Of a DNA stretch of 23,368 nucleotides, positions 8,323 through 16,903 are shown piece by piece; position 1 is the first letter of the stretch; each line of letters begins with the position of its first letter. Location of the stretch: positions 1 to 23,368 of the forward strand of contig JBGFRR010000144.1 in NCBI GenBank assembly GCA_041695045.1. The letters run 5' to 3'. Source of the DNA: JBGFRR01 sp041695045. GTDB lineage: Bacteria > Bacteroidota > Ignavibacteria > UBA10030. The notes under the pieces were generated by a model. That model was not told the origin of the DNA and ran no database searches. It saw nothing but the letters and a program-made list of their open reading frames with translations. Made by a program: the position numbers and the translations under genes.

Positions 8323-9914
8323 GCCAGATCGTTCTGTACGACACGACGCTCCGCGATGGAACGCAAGGAGAAGATGTTGCTTTTTCCGTCGAGGACAAGC
8401 TTCGCATCGCGCGAATGTTGGACGAGTTTGGCGTTCACTACATCGAAGGCGGATGGCCCGGCTCGAATCCACGCGACATGGAATTCTTCCGTCGCATCCG
8501 CGACGTAACGCTGCGGTACGCCCGCATCGCCGCGTTCGGCAGCACGCGCAGGCCGCAGTACCGCCCGGAAGACGACCCGAACCTGCAGGCGCTCATCGAA
8601 GCCGATACCCCCGTCGTGACGATCTTCGGCAAGACGTGGCTGCTGCACGTGAACGACGCCCTGCAGATCACAGACATCGAAAACCTTGCCATGATCGAAG
8701 ACTCGGTCGCCTATCTCAAAGCGCAGGGCAAAGAAGTCGTGTACGACGCCGAACATTTTTTCGACGGCTACAAGAGCAACAGCGACTACGCGCTGCAAAC
8801 GCTCCGGGCTGCTCAGCATGCCGGAGCGGATGTCGTCGTGCTGTGCGATACAAACGGCGGCACGCTGACCGATGAGCTCGCAGCAATTGTGCGAGACGTG
8901 CGGCAGCGTCTCAACGTTCCGCTGGGCATTCACACACACAACGACGGGGAGATCGCCGTCGCCAACACGCTTGCAGCCGTGCGGGAGGGCGCGGTGCATG
9001 TACAGGGAACAATCAACGGCTACGGTGAGCGATGCGGGAATGCAAACCTCTGCTCTGTCATTCCCAATCTCCAACTCAAACTCCGGTATCGCTGCGTTTC
9101 CGATTTCCAGCTTCAGCGTCTCACCGAGCTTTCTCGCGCCGTGAGCGAACTGGCAAACCTTCCTCCTCGCAAGCACTTAGCGTACGTGGGCGCGAGCGCG
9201 TTCGCTCACAAGGGAGGCGTGCACGTCAGCGCAGTGATGAAGAACTCGCGGACCTACGAACACATTGCACCGGAGCGCGTCGGCAACCAACGTCGCGTGT
9301 TGGTTTCCGACCTCTCGGGCAGGAGCAACGTGATCTATAAAGCCCGCGAGCTGGGCATTGATGTTGACTCCGTAGGGGGTCGCATACAAAGCGTGGTGGA
9401 GAACATCAAGCAGAACGAATTCCGCGGCTACAGCTATGAGGATGCGGACGGATCGTTCGAACTGCTCATCAAACAGCACACGCAGGAGTGGCGGGAGTTC
9501 TTCGAGCTGCAAGGCTTCAAGGTCATCACGCACAAGGAGTCCAACGGCGCGGAACCCGTTTCCGAGGCGCTCATCAAAGTGCGTGTGGGGGACCAGGTCG
9601 AGCACACGGCCGCCGAAGGCAACGGCCCCGTCAATGCGCTCGACAATGCACTCCGCAAGGCGTTAGGGAAGTTCTATCCCGCTCTGGCGAACATGCAGCT
9701 CGCCGACTATAAGGTGCGAGTGATTGACGGCCAGGATGGAACGCGTGCCAATGTGCGCGTTCTTGTGACGAGCAAGAGCGGGACGAGAACGTGGAATACC
9801 GTCGGCGTGTCGGCCAACATCATCGAAGCAAGCTGGCAGGCGTTGGTGGATAGCATCTCATACTATCTGATGAAGTCGGAAACCGAAACAGCCGTTCCGG
9901 TGGAACAGTCATAG
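8319..9914 (+). CDS. cimA: (R)-citramalate synthase
   Basis: It condenses pyruvate with acetyl-CoA to citramalate, the first step of the threonine-independent route to 2-oxobutyrate and isoleucine. The protein has 531 residues. The HMGL-like TIM barrel starts with YDTTLRDGTQGEDV (catalytic Arg12-Asp13) and FGVHYIEGGWPGSNP, the form typical of TIGR00977-type citramalate synthases rather than LeuA. The metal-binding HTHND is at 204-208, followed by GTINGYGERCGNANL. A LeuA-type allosteric dimer domain occupies about 400-520. The ATG overlaps the ilvC stop by 4 nt, suggesting translational coupling. The frame is open far upstream (to 8142), but that part is the ilvC gene read in another phase. 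LeuCD and LeuB, encoded downstream, would complete the conversion to 2-oxobutyrate. Confidence 0.94.
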   Translation: MSQIVLYDTTLRDGTQGEDVAFSVEDKLRIARMLDEFGVHYIEGGWPGSNPRDMEFFRRIRDVTLRYARIAAFGSTRRPQYRPEDDPNLQALIEADTPVVTIFGKTWLLHVNDALQITDIENLAMIEDSVAYLKAQGKEVVYDAEHFFDGYKSNSDYALQTLRAAQHAGADVVVLCDTNGGTLTDELAAIVRDVRQRLNVPLGIHTHNDGEIAVANTLAAVREGAVHVQGTINGYGERCGNANLCSVIPNLQLKLRYRCVSDFQLQRLTELSRAVSELANLPPRKHLAYVGASAFAHKGGVHVSAVMKNSRTYEHIAPERVGNQRRVLVSDLSGRSNVIYKARELGIDVDSVGGRIQSVVENIKQNEFRGYSYEDADGSFELLIKQHTQEWREFFELQGFKVITHKESNGAEPVSEALIKVRVGDQVEHTAAEGNGPVNALDNALRKALGKFYPALANMQLADYKVRVIDGQDGTRANVRVLVTSKSGTRTWNTVGVSANIIEASWQALVDSISYYLMKSETETAVPVEQS

Positions 9915-9946
9915 ATTCAGACCAAGCAGTTAAGAGGGAGCACAGC

Positions 9947-10195
9947 ATGGCATCATTTGATCGAACATCGTCGCAATCGCTGACGGACATCATCGAGCGG
10001 TTCATGCAAGAGGAGCGGATCGTGGTCGACGCGCTTCATGCTCGCATCGCGTCCGCAGAAGGTTCGGACCTTCAATCCGTCCTTGAGAAGCTCGCGGAGA
10101 TCCGCGAGCGCTACATTGCCGAGTTGGAATCAGCGTGCGGTGAGATCACCTCTCGCGCTCACATCACCAATCAAATCAATAACATGTTTCTCTAA
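9947..10195 (+). CDS. Small helical protein of unknown function
   Basis: I do not recognise this 82-residue protein. AGGGAG lies 6 nt before the ATG, a good ribosome binding site. It sits 32 nt after cimA and 17 nt before aroF, on the same strand, so it is very probably translated. The sequence is charged and lacks Cys, Pro and Trp. It has no signal peptide or membrane segment. Two long amphipathic helices are likely (about 8-36 and 40-68), separated by an AEGSD turn, and the second (EKLAEIRERYIAELES) could form a coiled coil. The tail THAT follows is Asn/Ile-rich (TNQINNMFL). Its position suggests a role linked to citramalate or DAHP synthesis, such as an accessory or regulatory subunit, but nothing in the sequence proves it. 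Confidence 0.72.
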   Translation: MASFDRTSSQSLTDIIERFMQEERIVVDALHARIASAEGSDLQSVLEKLAEIRERYIAELESACGEITSRAHITNQINNMFL

Positions 10196-10212
10196 ACGTA
10201 TCGTCATCGAAT

Positions 10213-11253
10213 ATGATCATCGTCATGAAACCCGGTGCAAACCGGCAACACATCGAACACGTTCTTGACAAAGTGAAAGAGCTCGGCTTTCAGCCGCATC
10301 CCATCTACGGTGAACTGCGCACCGTCGTTGCATGCGTGGGCGACGAGCGCGGCAAAACGAGACTACAGGCGCTTGAGTCGCTCGATGGGGTCGAGAGCGC
10401 CGTCCCCATTCTCAAGCCGTTCAAACTTGCAAGCATGGAGTGGAAGCAAGAGAAAACTACCATCGTCCTCCAGCATCCGCACCAAAACGGCCAACCGCCC
10501 GTCACGATCGGCGACCATCATTTTGTTGTGATGGCCGGCCCATGCTCGGTGGAGAGCCGCGAGCAGATTTTGAACACAGCAGAGCAGGTCAAGCAGGCCG
10601 GCGCACGGATCCTGCGCGGAGGAGCCTTCAAGCCGCGGACGTCGCCCTACAGCTTCCAGGGGTTGGAAGAAGAAGGATTGAAGCTTCTGGCGGAAGCACG
10701 CGAGAAAACGGGACTTCTCATCATCACGGAAGTCATCACGCCCGCCGATGTTCCGCTTGTGGCCCGCTACGCCGATATTCTGCAGGTCGGTGCGCGCAAC
10801 ATGCAGAACTTCGCCCTCCTGAAAGAAGTCGGCAAGACGCGCCGGCCGGTGCTCCTCAAACGCGGGATGTCGAGCACGCTCAAGGAGCTTCTCATGTCGG
10901 CAGAATACATCATGTCGCAAGGGAACTATGAGGTGATTCTGTGCGAGCGCGGCATTCGGACGTTCGAGGACTACACGCGCAACACCTGCGACCTTTCTGC
11001 CGTCCCCGCGCTCAAAGAAATGAGTCATCTTCCCGTCATTGTTGACCCGAGCCACGGAACCGGCGTGCGCAGTCTCGTGACGCCGCTCGCGAAGGCAGCC
11101 GTTGCGGTCGGCGCCGACGGCTTAATCGTTGAAGTGCATCCCAACCCCGAAGAGGCATTCTCGGACGGCGCACAATCGCTGCTCCCCGACCAATTCAGCG
11201 AGATGATGCAGTGGGTCAAAAAACTCGCTGAGGTCGAAGGCAAACACGTGTGA
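10213..11253 (+). CDS. aroF: DAHP synthase, Thermotoga-type with N-terminal ferredoxin-like regulatory domain
   Basis: It condenses phosphoenolpyruvate with erythrose 4-phosphate, the first step of the shikimate pathway. The 346 residues contain an N-terminal ferredoxin-like domain (about 1-75, MIIVMKPGAN to LKPFKLAS), which in the T. maritima enzyme binds Tyr/Phe for feedback control. The catalytic barrel follows. The expected metal ligands are all present: Cys111 (AGPCSVES), His281 (DPSHGTG), Glu307 (IVEVHP) and Asp318 (FSDGAQS). They correspond to Cys102, His272, Glu298 and Asp309 of the Thermotoga enzyme. RGGAFKPRTSPYSFQGL and QVGARNMQNF complete the signature. About ten extra residues (QHPHQNGQPP) link the two domains. 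No Shine-Dalgarno sequence is visible, but the start matches the family N-terminus. Its stop overlaps the leuA start (GTGA). Confidence 0.95.
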   Translation: MIIVMKPGANRQHIEHVLDKVKELGFQPHPIYGELRTVVACVGDERGKTRLQALESLDGVESAVPILKPFKLASMEWKQEKTTIVLQHPHQNGQPPVTIGDHHFVVMAGPCSVESREQILNTAEQVKQAGARILRGGAFKPRTSPYSFQGLEEEGLKLLAEAREKTGLLIITEVITPADVPLVARYADILQVGARNMQNFALLKEVGKTRRPVLLKRGMSSTLKELLMSAEYIMSQGNYEVILCERGIRTFEDYTRNTCDLSAVPALKEMSHLPVIVDPSHGTGVRSLVTPLAKAAVAVGADGLIVEVHPNPEEAFSDGAQSLLPDQFSEMMQWVKKLAEVEGKHV

Positions 11254-12830
11254 GGAGTCGCGTGGAGAACAGAGTCTACATTTTCGATACAACGCTGCGC
11301 GATGGCGAGCAATCGCCAGGCTGCAGTATGAACCTCGAAGAGAAAGTCCGCATGGCGCGTCAGCTCGAACAACTCCGCGTCGATGTGATCGAAGCGGGCT
11401 TTCCGGTCGCCTCGCAAGGGGACTTCGAAGCCGTCCAGCGTGTGGCAGAGCTCATCGAACACACCGCCGTTGCCGCGTTAGCTCGCACCGTGAGGGCTGA
11501 TATCGACAGAGCGTGGGAAGCAATCCGGCACGCGAAACGGCCGCGCATCCATACCTTCATTGCGACATCCGACATTCATCTCAAACACAAGCTGCGCAAG
11601 TCGAGAGAGCAGGTTGTGCAGGATGTCGTCTGGGCTGTTTCGTACGCCAAATCGTTGTGCGAGGATGTGGAGTTTTCGTGTGAAGATGCCTCCCGCAGCG
11701 AGATCGGGTTTCTGTGTGAAGTCGTCCAGGCAGCAGTCGACGCCGGCGCGACGGTCATCAATCTGCCGGATACAGTCGGCTATGCGATTCCGGAGGAGTA
11801 CGGCGCGATGTTCCGGGCGGTACGCGAGCGTGTCCATGGCATCGAGCGAGCGACGTTGAGCGCACATTGCCACAACGACCTTGGCATTGCTGTTGCGAAT
11901 TCTCTCGCCGCCCTCCAGAACGGCGCGCGACAAGTCGAGTGCACCGTCAACGGCATCGGCGAGCGGGCGGGTAACGCGTCGCTGGAAGAAATTGTGATGG
12001 CCATCCGCACACGTGGCGAGAGGCTTGGTGTGTTCACCAACATCAACGCTGAGGAAATTTACAAATCGAGCAAGCTGCTCAGTACGCTCACAGGCATGTT
12101 GGTTCAGCGCAACAAGGCCATCGTCGGAGCGAACGCATTTGCGCACGAGGCCGGCATCCATCAGGACGGAATGCTGAAGAGTCCGATCACCTACGAGATC
12201 ATGACGCCGCAGTCGGTGGGAATCCGGCACAGCACGCTCGTGTTGGGGAAGCATTCGGGTCGGCACGCGTTGAAGAAACGCTATGAGGAGTTGGGATACA
12301 CACTCTCGGCCGATGAGTTGGAGCGGGCGTACACCACTTTCTGCGCCGTTGCCGACCGGAAGAAGCAGATTTTCGACGAGGACCTGATTGCTATCCTGGA
12401 GTATCCCGCAGATTCGCCGAAGGATTCCTATCAGCTCGAATGCATTCAGGTGAGCTGCGGGACGAACGTCCGGCCGACGGCTACGGTTGAACTGCGGTTG
12501 GGTGAGCGGCACTTCATCGATTCTGCACCGGGCGATGGGCCGGTCGATGCGGCGTACAAAGCGATCGAGCGCATGACCGGCGTGCGCGGGACACTCACGG
12601 AGTACTCCATCACATCGGTCGGCACCGGATGCGACGCGTTCGGCGAGGTGTTCGTGCGTGTGGAGTTTGACGGCGTGCTGTTCAACGGCCGCGCCGTGAG
12701 CACCGATGTGATCATCGGCAGCGCGAAGGCGTACATCGAAGCACTGAATCGTTCGCATGCCGCACGGCGACGTCGTGCTGAACAACAAGACTCAACGGAA
12801 GCGGAGCTTCCCGTTGCACAGAATCGGTAG
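11250..12830 (+). CDS. leuA: 2-isopropylmalate synthase
   Basis: It condenses 2-oxoisovalerate with acetyl-CoA, the committed step to leucine. The barrel opens with FDTTLRDGEQSPGCSMN (Arg17-Asp18). It has the metal-binding HCHND at 206-210, then VNGIGERAGNASLEE and NAFAHEAGIHQDGMLK. A C-terminal LeuA regulatory domain (about 400-510) is the usual leucine feedback site and includes the GDGPVDAAYKAI stretch. The total is 526 residues from GTG 11250, which overlaps the aroF stop as GTGA. An alternative GTG at 11262, just after AGGAG, would give 522 residues and an N-terminus closer to E. coli LeuA. It is a paralogue of the upstream cimA but differs at the barrel entry and the substrate-site motif (HCHND against HTHND). 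leuC follows after 3 nt. Confidence 0.95.
   Translation: MRSRVENRVYIFDTTLRDGEQSPGCSMNLEEKVRMARQLEQLRVDVIEAGFPVASQGDFEAVQRVAELIEHTAVAALARTVRADIDRAWEAIRHAKRPRIHTFIATSDIHLKHKLRKSREQVVQDVVWAVSYAKSLCEDVEFSCEDASRSEIGFLCEVVQAAVDAGATVINLPDTVGYAIPEEYGAMFRAVRERVHGIERATLSAHCHNDLGIAVANSLAALQNGARQVECTVNGIGERAGNASLEEIVMAIRTRGERLGVFTNINAEEIYKSSKLLSTLTGMLVQRNKAIVGANAFAHEAGIHQDGMLKSPITYEIMTPQSVGIRHSTLVLGKHSGRHALKKRYEELGYTLSADELERAYTTFCAVADRKKQIFDEDLIAILEYPADSPKDSYQLECIQVSCGTNVRPTATVELRLGERHFIDSAPGDGPVDAAYKAIERMTGVRGTLTEYSITSVGTGCDAFGEVFVRVEFDGVLFNGRAVSTDVIIGSAKAYIEALNRSHAARRRRAEQQDSTEAELPVAQNR
11253..11257 (+). promoter_or_regulatory. Shine-Dalgarno-like AGGAG near the leuA start
   Basis: AGGAG lies across the aroF stop and 4 nt before an in-frame GTG at 11262. 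It favours 11262 over the overlapping GTG at 11250 as the leuA start. The spacing is short, so it does not settle the question. Confidence 0.4.
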
Positions 12831-12833
12831 GAT

Positions 12834-14246
12834 ATGAATCAACCTCAAACGTTGTTCGAAAAAATCTGGAACACACACGTTGTAGCAGAAGAACCGGGTG
12901 CGCCGGCCATTCTGTACATCGACCTGCATCTCATCCATGAAGTCACCTCCCCGCAGGCGTTCAGCGGACTTCGCACGCGCGGGTTGAAGGCGCGGCGTCC
13001 CGACAAGACGGTCGCAACGGTTGACCACAGCGTCCCGACCGTTGCGTCGCCTCTTATCGCCGCCGATCTGTTAGCCGCGAAACAAATTCTGCAGTTAGAA
13101 GAGAATGCGCACGAGTTCGGCATTCGACTGTATGGGTTGGACAGTCCGCATCGCGGCATCGTGCACGTCATCGGGCCGGAGCTTGGCCTGACCCAACCTG
13201 GCATGACGATTGTCTGCGGCGATAGCCATACCTCCACGCATGGCGCCTTCGGGGCGTTGGCGTTCGGCATCGGGACGAGCGAAGTGGAGCACGTGCTCGC
13301 CACACAGTGTGTGCTCCAGCGAAAACCCAAAACCTTCGAGGTGCGCGTTGAGGGACACCTTCGGCCCGGCGTCACGGCGAAAGACATTATCCTCGCGCTG
13401 CTGGCGAAGGTCGGCGTTGCGGGTGGAACCGGACACGTCTTCGAGTATACCGGCAGTGCCATTCGCTCGCTGTCGATGGAAGAGCGGATGACGATCTGTA
13501 ACATGTCGATCGAAGGCGGTGCGCGTGCAGGAATGATTGCGCCGGACGATACGACCTTCGAATACATCGCCGGCCGCGAGTTTGCACCAAAGGGCAAGAA
13601 GTGGGAGACGAGTCTGGCTCGCTGGCGCCGACTTCGCACAGACGACGGCGCCCGGTACGATACGACCACCACGCTTGACGCGAGCACCCTACCACCTATG
13701 ATTACGTACGGCACAAATCCCGGCATGGGGATGGCCATCACCGAACGCGTTCCATCGCCTGCGGACATTTCTGACGGCGCCAAGAAAGCGGCTTTGGAAA
13801 AAGCCTTAGCGTACATGGACCTCAAACCCGGCCAATCGCTCGTCGGCAAGCCGATTGATGTCGTGTTCATCGGCAGCTGCACCAACTCGCGCATCACCGA
13901 TCTACAACAGGCTGCTGCGCTGCTGAGAGGAAGACGAGTTGCTCCGAATGTGCGTGTCCTCGTCGTACCCGGGTCGCAGGGTGTGAAGCGACAGGCCGAA
14001 GCGGAAGGCTTACATCGGGTGTTTGCCGACGCGGGCGCGGAGTGGCGCGAGGCAGGGTGCTCGATGTGCATTGCCATGAACGGCGACCAACTCGAGCCGG
14101 GTCAGTATGCTGTGTCGACCAGCAACCGGAATTTTGAGGGGCGGCAAGGCAAAGGCGGACGGACGTTCCTCGCATCGCCGCTTACCGCTGCCGCTGCAGC
14201 AATCACCGGCTCGATTACTGATGTTCGAACGCTGATGGTGGATTGA
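12834..14246 (+). CDS. leuC: 3-isopropylmalate dehydratase, large subunit
   Basis: With LeuD it isomerises 2- to 3-isopropylmalate through an aconitase-type [4Fe-4S] cluster. In this cluster of genes it probably also acts on citramalate made by CimA. The 470 residues match bacterial LeuC. The cluster ligands are Cys349 (IGSCTNSR), Cys409 and Cys412 (CSMC), nearly the E. coli spacing. GDSHTSTHGAFGALAFGIGT lies at 129-148 and NRNFEGRQGKGGRTFLASP near 431-449. The ATG is 3 nt after the leuA stop with only a weak purine-rich site (GGTAGGAT), so translation may be coupled to leuA. A 97-nt low-complexity spacer follows before leuD, unusual for a pair whose products form one enzyme. Confidence 0.97.
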   Translation: MNQPQTLFEKIWNTHVVAEEPGAPAILYIDLHLIHEVTSPQAFSGLRTRGLKARRPDKTVATVDHSVPTVASPLIAADLLAAKQILQLEENAHEFGIRLYGLDSPHRGIVHVIGPELGLTQPGMTIVCGDSHTSTHGAFGALAFGIGTSEVEHVLATQCVLQRKPKTFEVRVEGHLRPGVTAKDIILALLAKVGVAGGTGHVFEYTGSAIRSLSMEERMTICNMSIEGGARAGMIAPDDTTFEYIAGREFAPKGKKWETSLARWRRLRTDDGARYDTTTTLDASTLPPMITYGTNPGMGMAITERVPSPADISDGAKKAALEKALAYMDLKPGQSLVGKPIDVVFIGSCTNSRITDLQQAAALLRGRRVAPNVRVLVVPGSQGVKRQAEAEGLHRVFADAGAEWREAGCSMCIAMNGDQLEPGQYAVSTSNRNFEGRQGKGGRTFLASPLTAAAAAITGSITDVRTLMVD

Positions 14247-14343
14247 GGAAGCAGCAAGCAGAAAGCAGAAAGACATAAGAACTGAGCAGAGCTTAACCAC
14301 CACTCACGACTCAACCACTCACCACTTAACCACTCACCAAACT
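14247..14343 (+). repeat. Low-complexity spacer ahead of leuD
   Basis: A purine-rich part with AGCAGAA units (about 14250-14272) is followed by three degenerate units of about 15 nt. The last two share AACCACTCACCA (14313-14324 and 14328-14339). The tract ends right before the leuD ATG and has almost no G, so it should be unstructured as RNA. No Shine-Dalgarno sequence, terminator or promoter is evident. Confidence 0.6.
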
Positions 14344-14931
14344 ATGTCACATTTTCCGTCTTTCACATCTCGCGTCGTTCCGTTACTCGTGAACGACATT
14401 GATACAGACCAGATCATTCCAGCACGGTTTTTGAAGGGAACGGACAAGGCGGGGTTGGGTCGGTATCTCTTTGCCGATTGGCGGTACGATGCGAACGGGA
14501 ATATCAACCCGTATTTCGTACTCAACAAGCCGGCTTCAGGCGGCGCGGAAATTCTCCTCGCGGGCGGCAACTTCGGATGCGGCTCCTCCCGCGAGCATGC
14601 GCCGTGGGCATTACGGGACTTCGGGTTTCGCGCGGTCATCAGCACATCGTTCGCCGACATCTTCCGCAACAATGCGCTGAAGAACGGCCTGCTGCCGATT
14701 CACGTCGATGCCGCGCGGCATGAGCGGTTGGTCAAGCTCATCGAGCAGACACCATCCGCCGAGCTTACGGTGGATCTCGAATTGCAGACGGTGACGGTGC
14801 CGGGCGGGGAGCAGTTCACCTTCCCAATCGACAGCTTTTCGAAAACGTGCCTGCTCAACGGCGTTGATGAATTGGAGTACATTCTTCAGTTCGCGGACCG
14901 GATTGAACAGTACGAGACAACATATCGGTGA
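14344..14931 (+). CDS. leuD: 3-isopropylmalate dehydratase, small subunit
   Basis: This is the swivel-domain partner of LeuC. The 195 residues match the bacterial small subunit. NDIDTDQIIPARFLKG is near the N-terminus, and the substrate-recognition and domain-closing motif GGNFGCGSSREHAPWAL lies around residues 75-91. ADIFRNNALKNGLLPI follows. The C-terminal strand-helix portion (NGVDELEYILQ) is intact. The start follows a CAAC-rich leader with no Shine-Dalgarno sequence, as for ilvN and gltB. proC begins 3 nt after the stop, so the two are very likely cotranscribed. Confidence 0.96.
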   Translation: MSHFPSFTSRVVPLLVNDIDTDQIIPARFLKGTDKAGLGRYLFADWRYDANGNINPYFVLNKPASGGAEILLAGGNFGCGSSREHAPWALRDFGFRAVISTSFADIFRNNALKNGLLPIHVDAARHERLVKLIEQTPSAELTVDLELQTVTVPGGEQFTFPIDSFSKTCLLNGVDELEYILQFADRIEQYETTYR

Positions 14932-14934
14932 ACC

Positions 14935-15822
14935 ATGGAAATGCTCCAATCGATACAGACAACTCCAACAACACGCCACCATGTCCTCAATCGTGCGATA
15001 GCAATTCTCGGCGCGGGGAATATGGGAACCGCGTTGATGAAGGGAATCATCAACACCCAATTGACTCAGCCGGAGAAAATTATTGCCTGCGGACTTCATC
15101 TCGACACGCTCCAGCGGATCTCGGCACAATGGAATGTCAGACACACCTTGAGCGTCATCGAAGCGGTCGAATCGTCCGATATTCTCTTGCTGTGCGTCAA
15201 ACCGCAGACGGTGCCGTCGGTTTTCGATCAGGTGAACCATGCGCTGCGGGAATCGCACGTGCTGATATCCATTGCAGCCGGCGTGACCATCGACTTTTTC
15301 CAACGGCGCGCAGGGAAGAATCTGCCGGTCATCCGCGCCATGCCGAACATCGCTTCAACCGTAGCCGAAGGGGCGACGGCAATTTCATTCGGGAAGCACG
15401 TTTCCGAAGAGCAACAGCGCATTGCGATCTCGATTTTCGAAGCAGTCGGCGAAGCGATCGTTGTCCTCGAAGAACAACTCGACGCCGTCACCGGTTTGAG
15501 TGGCAGCGGTCCTGCGTACATCTATATGGTCATTGAAGCACTGATCGACGGCGGTGTGAAGATGGGGTTGTCGAGGGAAATCTCCACGAAGCTGGCGATC
15601 CAAACGGTGTTGGGGTCTGCGAAACTCGTCAAAGAATCGGGCCTGCATCCGGCGATTCTGCGTGATCAGGTTACGACTCCAGCCGGCACCGCCATCAATG
15701 CCATCCACGAGCTGGAATCGCACGGCTTGCGTTCGATGCTGATCAACGCCATTGCCACCGCCACGCGCCGCTCAAAGGAGATCAGCGCGATGATCAATAC
15801 TCCAAAGGCAGAGGAACGATGA
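14935..15822 (+). CDS. proC: Pyrroline-5-carboxylate reductase
   Basis: It reduces P5C to proline with NAD(P)H. The 295 residues include a Rossmann domain with ILGAGNMGTALMKGI at about 24-38, and the AMPN stretch (VIRAMPNIASTVAEGATA). The dimerisation domain carries the P5CR signature LSGSGPAYIYMVIEALIDGG and DQVTTPAGTAINAI. An N-terminal extension of about 20 residues (polar, Gln/Thr/His-rich) precedes the first strand, so the true start may be a few codons later. An ATG 6 nt downstream, at 14941, is also possible. The gene lies between leuD and leuB, and its TGA overlaps the leuB ATG. Proline synthesis has no chemical step in common with leucine synthesis, so the placement suggests shared demand rather than one pathway. 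Confidence 0.95.
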   Translation: MEMLQSIQTTPTTRHHVLNRAIAILGAGNMGTALMKGIINTQLTQPEKIIACGLHLDTLQRISAQWNVRHTLSVIEAVESSDILLLCVKPQTVPSVFDQVNHALRESHVLISIAAGVTIDFFQRRAGKNLPVIRAMPNIASTVAEGATAISFGKHVSEEQQRIAISIFEAVGEAIVVLEEQLDAVTGLSGSGPAYIYMVIEALIDGGVKMGLSREISTKLAIQTVLGSAKLVKESGLHPAILRDQVTTPAGTAINAIHELESHGLRSMLINAIATATRRSKEISAMINTPKAEER

Positions 15823-16886
15823 ACTTCAACATCGTTGTCTTGCCGGGCGATGGCATCGGTCCGGAAGTAACGGCCGAGGCAGTTCGCGTGTTGCACCATG
15901 TTGGCGATGTGTTCGGCCATGCATTCCACGTTGAAGAACATCCGGTCGGTGGAAGCTCGGTCGATACGCACGGCACTGCGCTGACCGATGCGACGCTGAG
16001 CGCCTGCACGTCGGCACACGCGGTCCTGCTCGGCGCGGTTGGCGGCCCCCAATGGGATGACCCGCACGCACCAGTTCGGCCGGAGCAAGGCCTGCTTGCG
16101 CTGAGGAAAGGACTTGGTCTCTACGCGAATCTCAGACCGGTGAAGACCTATCCCTCACTTCTAGACGCTTCGCCACTCAAAGCCGAACGGTTAAAGGGAG
16201 TGGATATCATTGTTGTGCGTGAACTCACTGGGGGGCTGTATTTCGGAGAACCGAAGGGACGTGAGCGATTCAACGGACACGTGCGAGCCGTGGATACACT
16301 CGTCTATCATGATTTCGAGGTCGAACGAATTGTCCGGCGTGCATTCGGATTATCGCTCCGTCGCCGTCGGAAGGTCACGTCGGTGGATAAGGCGAACGTG
16401 CTCGAATCGTCGCGCCTGTGGCGACAGACAGCGCAGGAAGTGTGTTTGCGGTTCCCCACTGTTCAGCTCGACCACATGCTGGTGGATACCGCGGCGATGC
16501 GACTCATCTCCAATCCCGCATACTTCGACGTTGTGGTGACCGAAAATATGTTTGGCGACATCCTGACGGATGAAGTGTCGGTCCTCGCAGGCTCGATGGG
16601 GATGCTTCCCTCGGCAAGTCTGGGGGACGGAGGGCCGGGTTTGTATGAACCGGTGCACGGTTCTGCACCCGACATCGCAGGCAAGGGTGTGGCAAATCCG
16701 ATCGGCGCGATTCTCAGCGCGGCACTTATGCTGCGGTACTCACTCGGTCTCGAACGGGAAGCGGCCGCGGTGGAAACGGCTGTTGAGCGGACAATCGAAG
16801 CCGGTGTTCGCACGGCAGACCTTGGCGGCACGCACACAACGCGGACGATGACGGACGAAATTCGTTCTCGCATTCAACAATCATAG
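15819..16886 (+). CDS. leuB: 3-isopropylmalate dehydrogenase
   Basis: This NAD-dependent oxidative decarboxylase makes 2-oxoisocaproate. In the citramalate route it also acts on 3-methylmalate (erythro-beta-methylmalate), giving 2-oxobutyrate. The 355 residues start LPGDGIGPEV. Substrate residues are Arg96 and Arg106, Arg134 and Tyr141 (RELTGGLYFG), Lys191, and the metal aspartates Asp223, Asp247 and Asp251 (NMFGDILTDE). The NAD-binding loop GSAPDIAGKGVANP is present. The spacing matches the Thermus enzyme. GAGG lies just before the ATG, and the ATG overlaps the proC stop (ATGA at 15819-15822). ilvE follows after 17 nt. Confidence 0.97.
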   Translation: MNFNIVVLPGDGIGPEVTAEAVRVLHHVGDVFGHAFHVEEHPVGGSSVDTHGTALTDATLSACTSAHAVLLGAVGGPQWDDPHAPVRPEQGLLALRKGLGLYANLRPVKTYPSLLDASPLKAERLKGVDIIVVRELTGGLYFGEPKGRERFNGHVRAVDTLVYHDFEVERIVRRAFGLSLRRRRKVTSVDKANVLESSRLWRQTAQEVCLRFPTVQLDHMLVDTAAMRLISNPAYFDVVVTENMFGDILTDEVSVLAGSMGMLPSASLGDGGPGLYEPVHGSAPDIAGKGVANPIGAILSAALMLRYSLGLEREAAAVETAVERTIEAGVRTADLGGTHTTRTMTDEIRSRIQQS

Positions 16887-16903
16887 CAGAGGATATTCAG
16901 CAG

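Noticed and set aside
9947..10195. The small protein as an AroQ chorismate mutase, suggested by its size, helices and position next to DAHP synthase
   Set aside because: It has two predicted helices, not three, and I do not see the conserved Arg/Lys/Glu active-site pattern of AroQ.
11478..12788. A 436-codon minus-strand frame opposite leuA, and a 410-codon one opposite leuC (12845-14077)
   Set aside because: Both lie wholly inside well-supported genes on the other strand and show no domain. They are products of GC-rich codon usage.
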